Source: Candidatus Sumerlaeota bacterium (GTDB lineage Bacteria; Sumerlaeota; T1SED10-198M). From it: a DNA stretch of 7,058 bases. This document shows positions 5,648-7,058 of this stretch, one piece after another. The stretch lies in NCBI GenBank assembly GCA_003554345.1, contig PWGE01000071.1:1-7058 (forward strand). The letters are read 5' to 3'. Below the pieces are notes generated by a model. That model made no database searches. It had not been told where the DNA came from and saw only the letters and a program-made list of their open reading frames with translations. The position numbers were made by a program, and so were the translations under genes. Within the stretch, counting starts at the first letter, position 1. Each line of letters starts with the position of its first letter.

Positions 5648-6496
5648 TTATAACCGGATCTTTTCAAAGTTTCGTCTTTGTTGTCTGTCTCCCTTTTTGG
5701 AATAAGCATTTTGCAGAAGGTATGCCTGTTCAAGGGCCGATTTTCTTTTTTCATGATAATAGACGGCAGGCTTTCCCTTGCCTGAAATGATGGTGTTTTT
5801 GTACTGTTCCAGGACTTTATTTTCTTCTTTATTTCTCCCCACGACATACCAGATATTCTCAATATAAAAATGTTTACCCGTGGTAGCCAGAGGAAGGGTC
5901 TTTTCACTTATAAGCTTTTTTTTTAAAAGAAGTGCCAGTCTGTCTCTGAGTTCTATATCACACAGGAGACAGCCGGGCCCGGGAGTAGGGTAATCGATAC
6001 CAAATTCTTCTGCCAGCTCCATCTGTTTAACCCTCTGTCGTCCCCGGATACCAAGTTCATCAAGGGGTCTATACATTGTAAATTCAATCTCACTATCTAT
6101 ATATTGCATTTTCTTTATCGTCTGGGAGAGGGGTCTTTGGCCAACAACCTCCCCTGAAGCAATGACCTTTATATCATGTTTATCGGCATATTCTTTTGCC
6201 TTTCTGAAAAGAAATATTTTGCAGTCCACACAGGGATTTACTCCTTTTCCCCGCGGATATTTAGGGTCTTTCAGTACTTCCAGGTATTCTTCCAGCAAAC
6301 GCCCCCGGGTAACATCCAGAACGGTAAGTTTTATATCAAACCGGGGAAATTTAACAGCATCGTAGCGAATACGGCGACTTCCACCAAAGGGAAGCTTGAA
6401 GTGCAGGGCTTCTACATCATATCCTTTATTTCGCATAAGAAATACAGTCAGTTTGGAGTCGAGTCCACCGGAATATAAAACCAACGCCTTTTTCAT
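5648..6496 (-). CDS. PP-loop ATPase, tRNA thiouridine synthetase-like, with NFACT-R/DUF814-like C-terminus
   Basis: A 282-residue cytoplasmic protein predicted to adenylate an RNA base (or similar target) for thiolation. The N-terminus carries the PP-loop, LYSGGLDSK (7-15), then LHFKLPFGG (31-39). NPCVDCK (87-93) supplies Cys89 and Cys92, GEVVGQRPLSQ (115-125) is a family signature, and GPGCLLCD (173-180) supplies Cys176 and Cys179. Such paired cysteines in MnmA/ThiI-like proteins can hold metal or relay sulfur. Residues about 207-260 (FYIENIWYVVGRNKEEN, then KPAVYYHE) resemble the NFACT-R/DUF814 RNA-binding domain found fused to such PP-loop proteins. The very basic tail (266-282) suits RNA binding. 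MnmA and ThiI proper are longer and differently built, so neither symbol is given. ATG at 6496 is chosen because GGAAAGG (6511-6505) sits eight bases upstream; a longer frame from TTG at 6565 would begin inside the candidate promoter. The exact modified base is unknown. Confidence 0.88.
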   Translation of the reverse strand: MKKALVLYSGGLDSKLTVFLMRNKGYDVEALHFKLPFGGSRRIRYDAVKFPRFDIKLTVLDVTRGRLLEEYLEVLKDPKYPRGKGVNPCVDCKIFLFRKAKEYADKHDIKVIASGEVVGQRPLSQTIKKMQYIDSEIEFTMYRPLDELGIRGRQRVKQMELAEEFGIDYPTPGPGCLLCDIELRDRLALLLKKKLISEKTLPLATTGKHFYIENIWYVVGRNKEENKVLEQYKNTIISGKGKPAVYYHEKRKSALEQAYLLQNAYSKKGDRQQRRNFEKIRL

Positions 6497-6536
6497 AGAT
6501 GGTACCTTTCCAGAAATATGCGTGTAATGGTGATAA

Positions 6537-6565
6537 AGTGTAACATGAGTAAAATAGTAATTCAA
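6537..6565 (-). promoter_or_regulatory. Candidate promoter for the PP-loop gene
   Basis: On the minus strand TTGAAT (6565-6560) and TACACT (6542-6537) are separated by exactly 17 bases; each matches four of six consensus positions. Transcription would begin near 6530, giving a leader of about 34 bases before the ATG at 6496. Two GGTACC hexamers (6501-6506 and 6566-6571) lie in the leader and just upstream of the -35. Confidence 0.4.
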
Positions 6566-6605
6566 GGTACCTGATTGGATAAGTCATTTAAAGGAGCGAA
6601 GAGAG

Positions 6606-6685
6606 AATTTTTTAGCAACATAATCTAGATTTTAAGATTTCTATTTTCAGAGGGGTTCCTCACGCCGATGCAGACGTTTGGAGCC
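6606..6685 (-). repeat. Composite REP unit D (tail, leader, broken hairpin)
   Basis: The tail stretch ATTTTTTAGCAACATAATCTA starts near 6607 and the leader follows. AGATTTCTATTTTCAGAGG (6635-6653) is identical over 19 bases to 4123-4141 in unit A. The hairpin start CACGCCGATGCAGAC (6661-6675) matches the left arm of the GTAG-type REP, but GTTTGGAGCC replaces the right arm, so the palindrome is truncated. It marks the left edge of the right-hand repeat block, upstream of the PP-loop gene. Confidence 0.6.
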
Positions 6686-6709
6686 AGAATAAGGGCAACA
6701 AGAGGACTT

Positions 6710-6749
6710 ACACGGACTGACATGGACTGACAGGGACAGGATGGACAGA
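6710..6749. repeat. 10-base tandem repeat, ACACGGACTG type
   Basis: ACACGGACTG, ACATGGACTG, ACAGGGACAG and GATGGACAGA follow with an exact 10-base period and growing divergence. It separates REP unit D from unit E. I recall like repeats in intergenic DNA of other bacteria, but no function is known to me. Confidence 0.6.
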
Positions 6750-6864
6750 AATACAATAAGACAGGTAAGAGAAGAGAAATCAGTCAGATCCTTTTTCAGG
6801 CAAAATGTGGCTTTTCAGCTACCTTAAATGCAGATAAAATTTGCTTTCAGAGAGGTTTTTCATA

Positions 6865-6886
6865 CCAGCGCGAGGCTGGCGCCACC
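6865..6886 (-). repeat. REP-like hairpin with GTGG head
   Basis: CCAGC GCGAG GCTGG (6865-6879) is a 5-bp stem. On the minus strand it is preceded by TTGGTGGCG, so the head is GTGG (plus CCAC, 6882-6885). It matches the hairpin at 4494-4512 in stem, loop and head. Confidence 0.65.
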
Positions 6887-6930
6887 AATCTTGAATCCGC
6901 CAGAGTGAACTTGCAGAATAAGAATAAGAT

Positions 6931-6955
6931 GCCGATTCGGAGATCGGCGCTCCCA
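6931..6955 (-). repeat. REP-like hairpin with GGAG head (copy 2)
   Basis: GCCGAT TCGGAG ATCGGC (6931-6948) keeps the 6-bp outer stem of the 4038-4055 copy; the inner two pairs are weakened by changes. The head GGAG (plus CTCC, 6950-6953) and the following AGGAAG are preserved. Confidence 0.7.
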
Positions 6956-7040
6956 GGAAGGCAGCAATACAATAGTGAAGTACAAGATTTTTTAGGAACG
7001 TGTACCATGTTTTGAAGAGTCTATTTTCAGAAGAAAATAA

Positions 7041-7058
7041 ACCACGAAAAACACGAAA
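7041..7058. repeat. 9-base repeat ACCACGAAA/AACACGAAA, running off the window end
   Basis: Two 9-base units, ACCACGAAA (7041-7049) and AACACGAAA (7050-7058), differ only in their first three bases and reach the last base of the window, so the array may continue. Similar CACGAA-periodic stretches are, from memory, common in intergenic DNA of unrelated prokaryotes. Confidence 0.5.

Larger units (their letters stand above)
6842..7032 (-). repeat. Most complete composite REP unit E
   Basis: The order is leader TGCTTTCAGAGAGGTTTTTC (6842-6861), GTGG-headed hairpin (6865-6886), spacer (6887-6930), GGAG-headed hairpin (6931-6955), tail with a T run (6988-6993), and the next leader TCTATTTTCAGA (7020-7031). 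Leader-to-leader distance is about 179 bases. It contains all the parts seen singly in units A to D, so it is the best guide to the intact element. Confidence 0.75.

Noticed and set aside
6497-6565. 23-residue N-terminal extension of the PP-loop protein from TTG at 6565
   Set aside because: The start codon falls within the candidate -35, no good ribosome-binding site precedes it, and the ATG at 6496 has GGAAAGG at ideal spacing directly before the PP-loop motif.
4004-7032. CRISPR array
   Set aside because: The repeats are long, divergent, irregularly spaced and hairpin-rich, with no constant-length repeat-spacer pattern and no cas genes.
4004-7032. Integron attC sites or an insertion sequence
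   Set aside because: No integrase or transposase frame is present, the conserved flanks do not form terminal inverted repeats, and the small head-plus-palindrome structure fits REP sequences better.

Overview
The window looks like chromosomal DNA of an anaerobic, Firmicutes-type (Clostridia or Halanaerobiales-like) bacterium. The evidence is moderate GC, purine-rich Shine-Dalgarno sites, sigma-A-type promoters with an extended -10, and the mix of families. This placement is inference only. The secreted hexosaminidase is clearly acidic, but the intracellular proteins are ordinary or basic, so a salt-in halophile is unlikely.

Layout, left to right: (1) the last codons of an unidentified plus-strand gene (1-86). 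(2) A strong extended -10 promoter and a plus-strand gene for a short YprB-type DEDD exonuclease/RNase H-fold protein (216-1055). (3) A 292-base gap holding a candidate promoter between two near-identical 16-mers. (4) A secreted family GH20 beta-N-acetylhexosaminidase with two accessory domains (1348-3588, plus). (5) About 1.06 kb without a credible gene, packed with degenerate short-period repeats and hairpin repeats of the REP (repetitive extragenic palindrome) type. (6) Two minus-strand genes, each with its own candidate promoter: a COG2426 small multidrug-export-type membrane protein (4654-5361) and a PP-loop ATPase resembling tRNA thiouridine synthetases with a C-terminal NFACT-R/DUF814-like region (5648-6496). 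(7) A second block of the same hairpin repeats, running to the right end of the window.

The genes do not form one pathway. The hexosaminidase trims terminal GlcNAc/GalNAc from chitin-type or peptidoglycan-type glycans outside the cell. The exonuclease and PP-loop protein act on nucleic acids, and the membrane protein is a putative small transporter.

The most unusual content is non-coding. Hairpins with three head sequences (GTAG, GTGG and GGAG, read on the minus strand) sit in a recurring composite unit of roughly 180-240 bases with conserved leader, spacer and tail. Blocks of it lie on both sides of the two minus-strand genes in the same orientation. I see no transposase, CRISPR array, tRNA, rRNA or defence system, and no convincing new multi-gene system.
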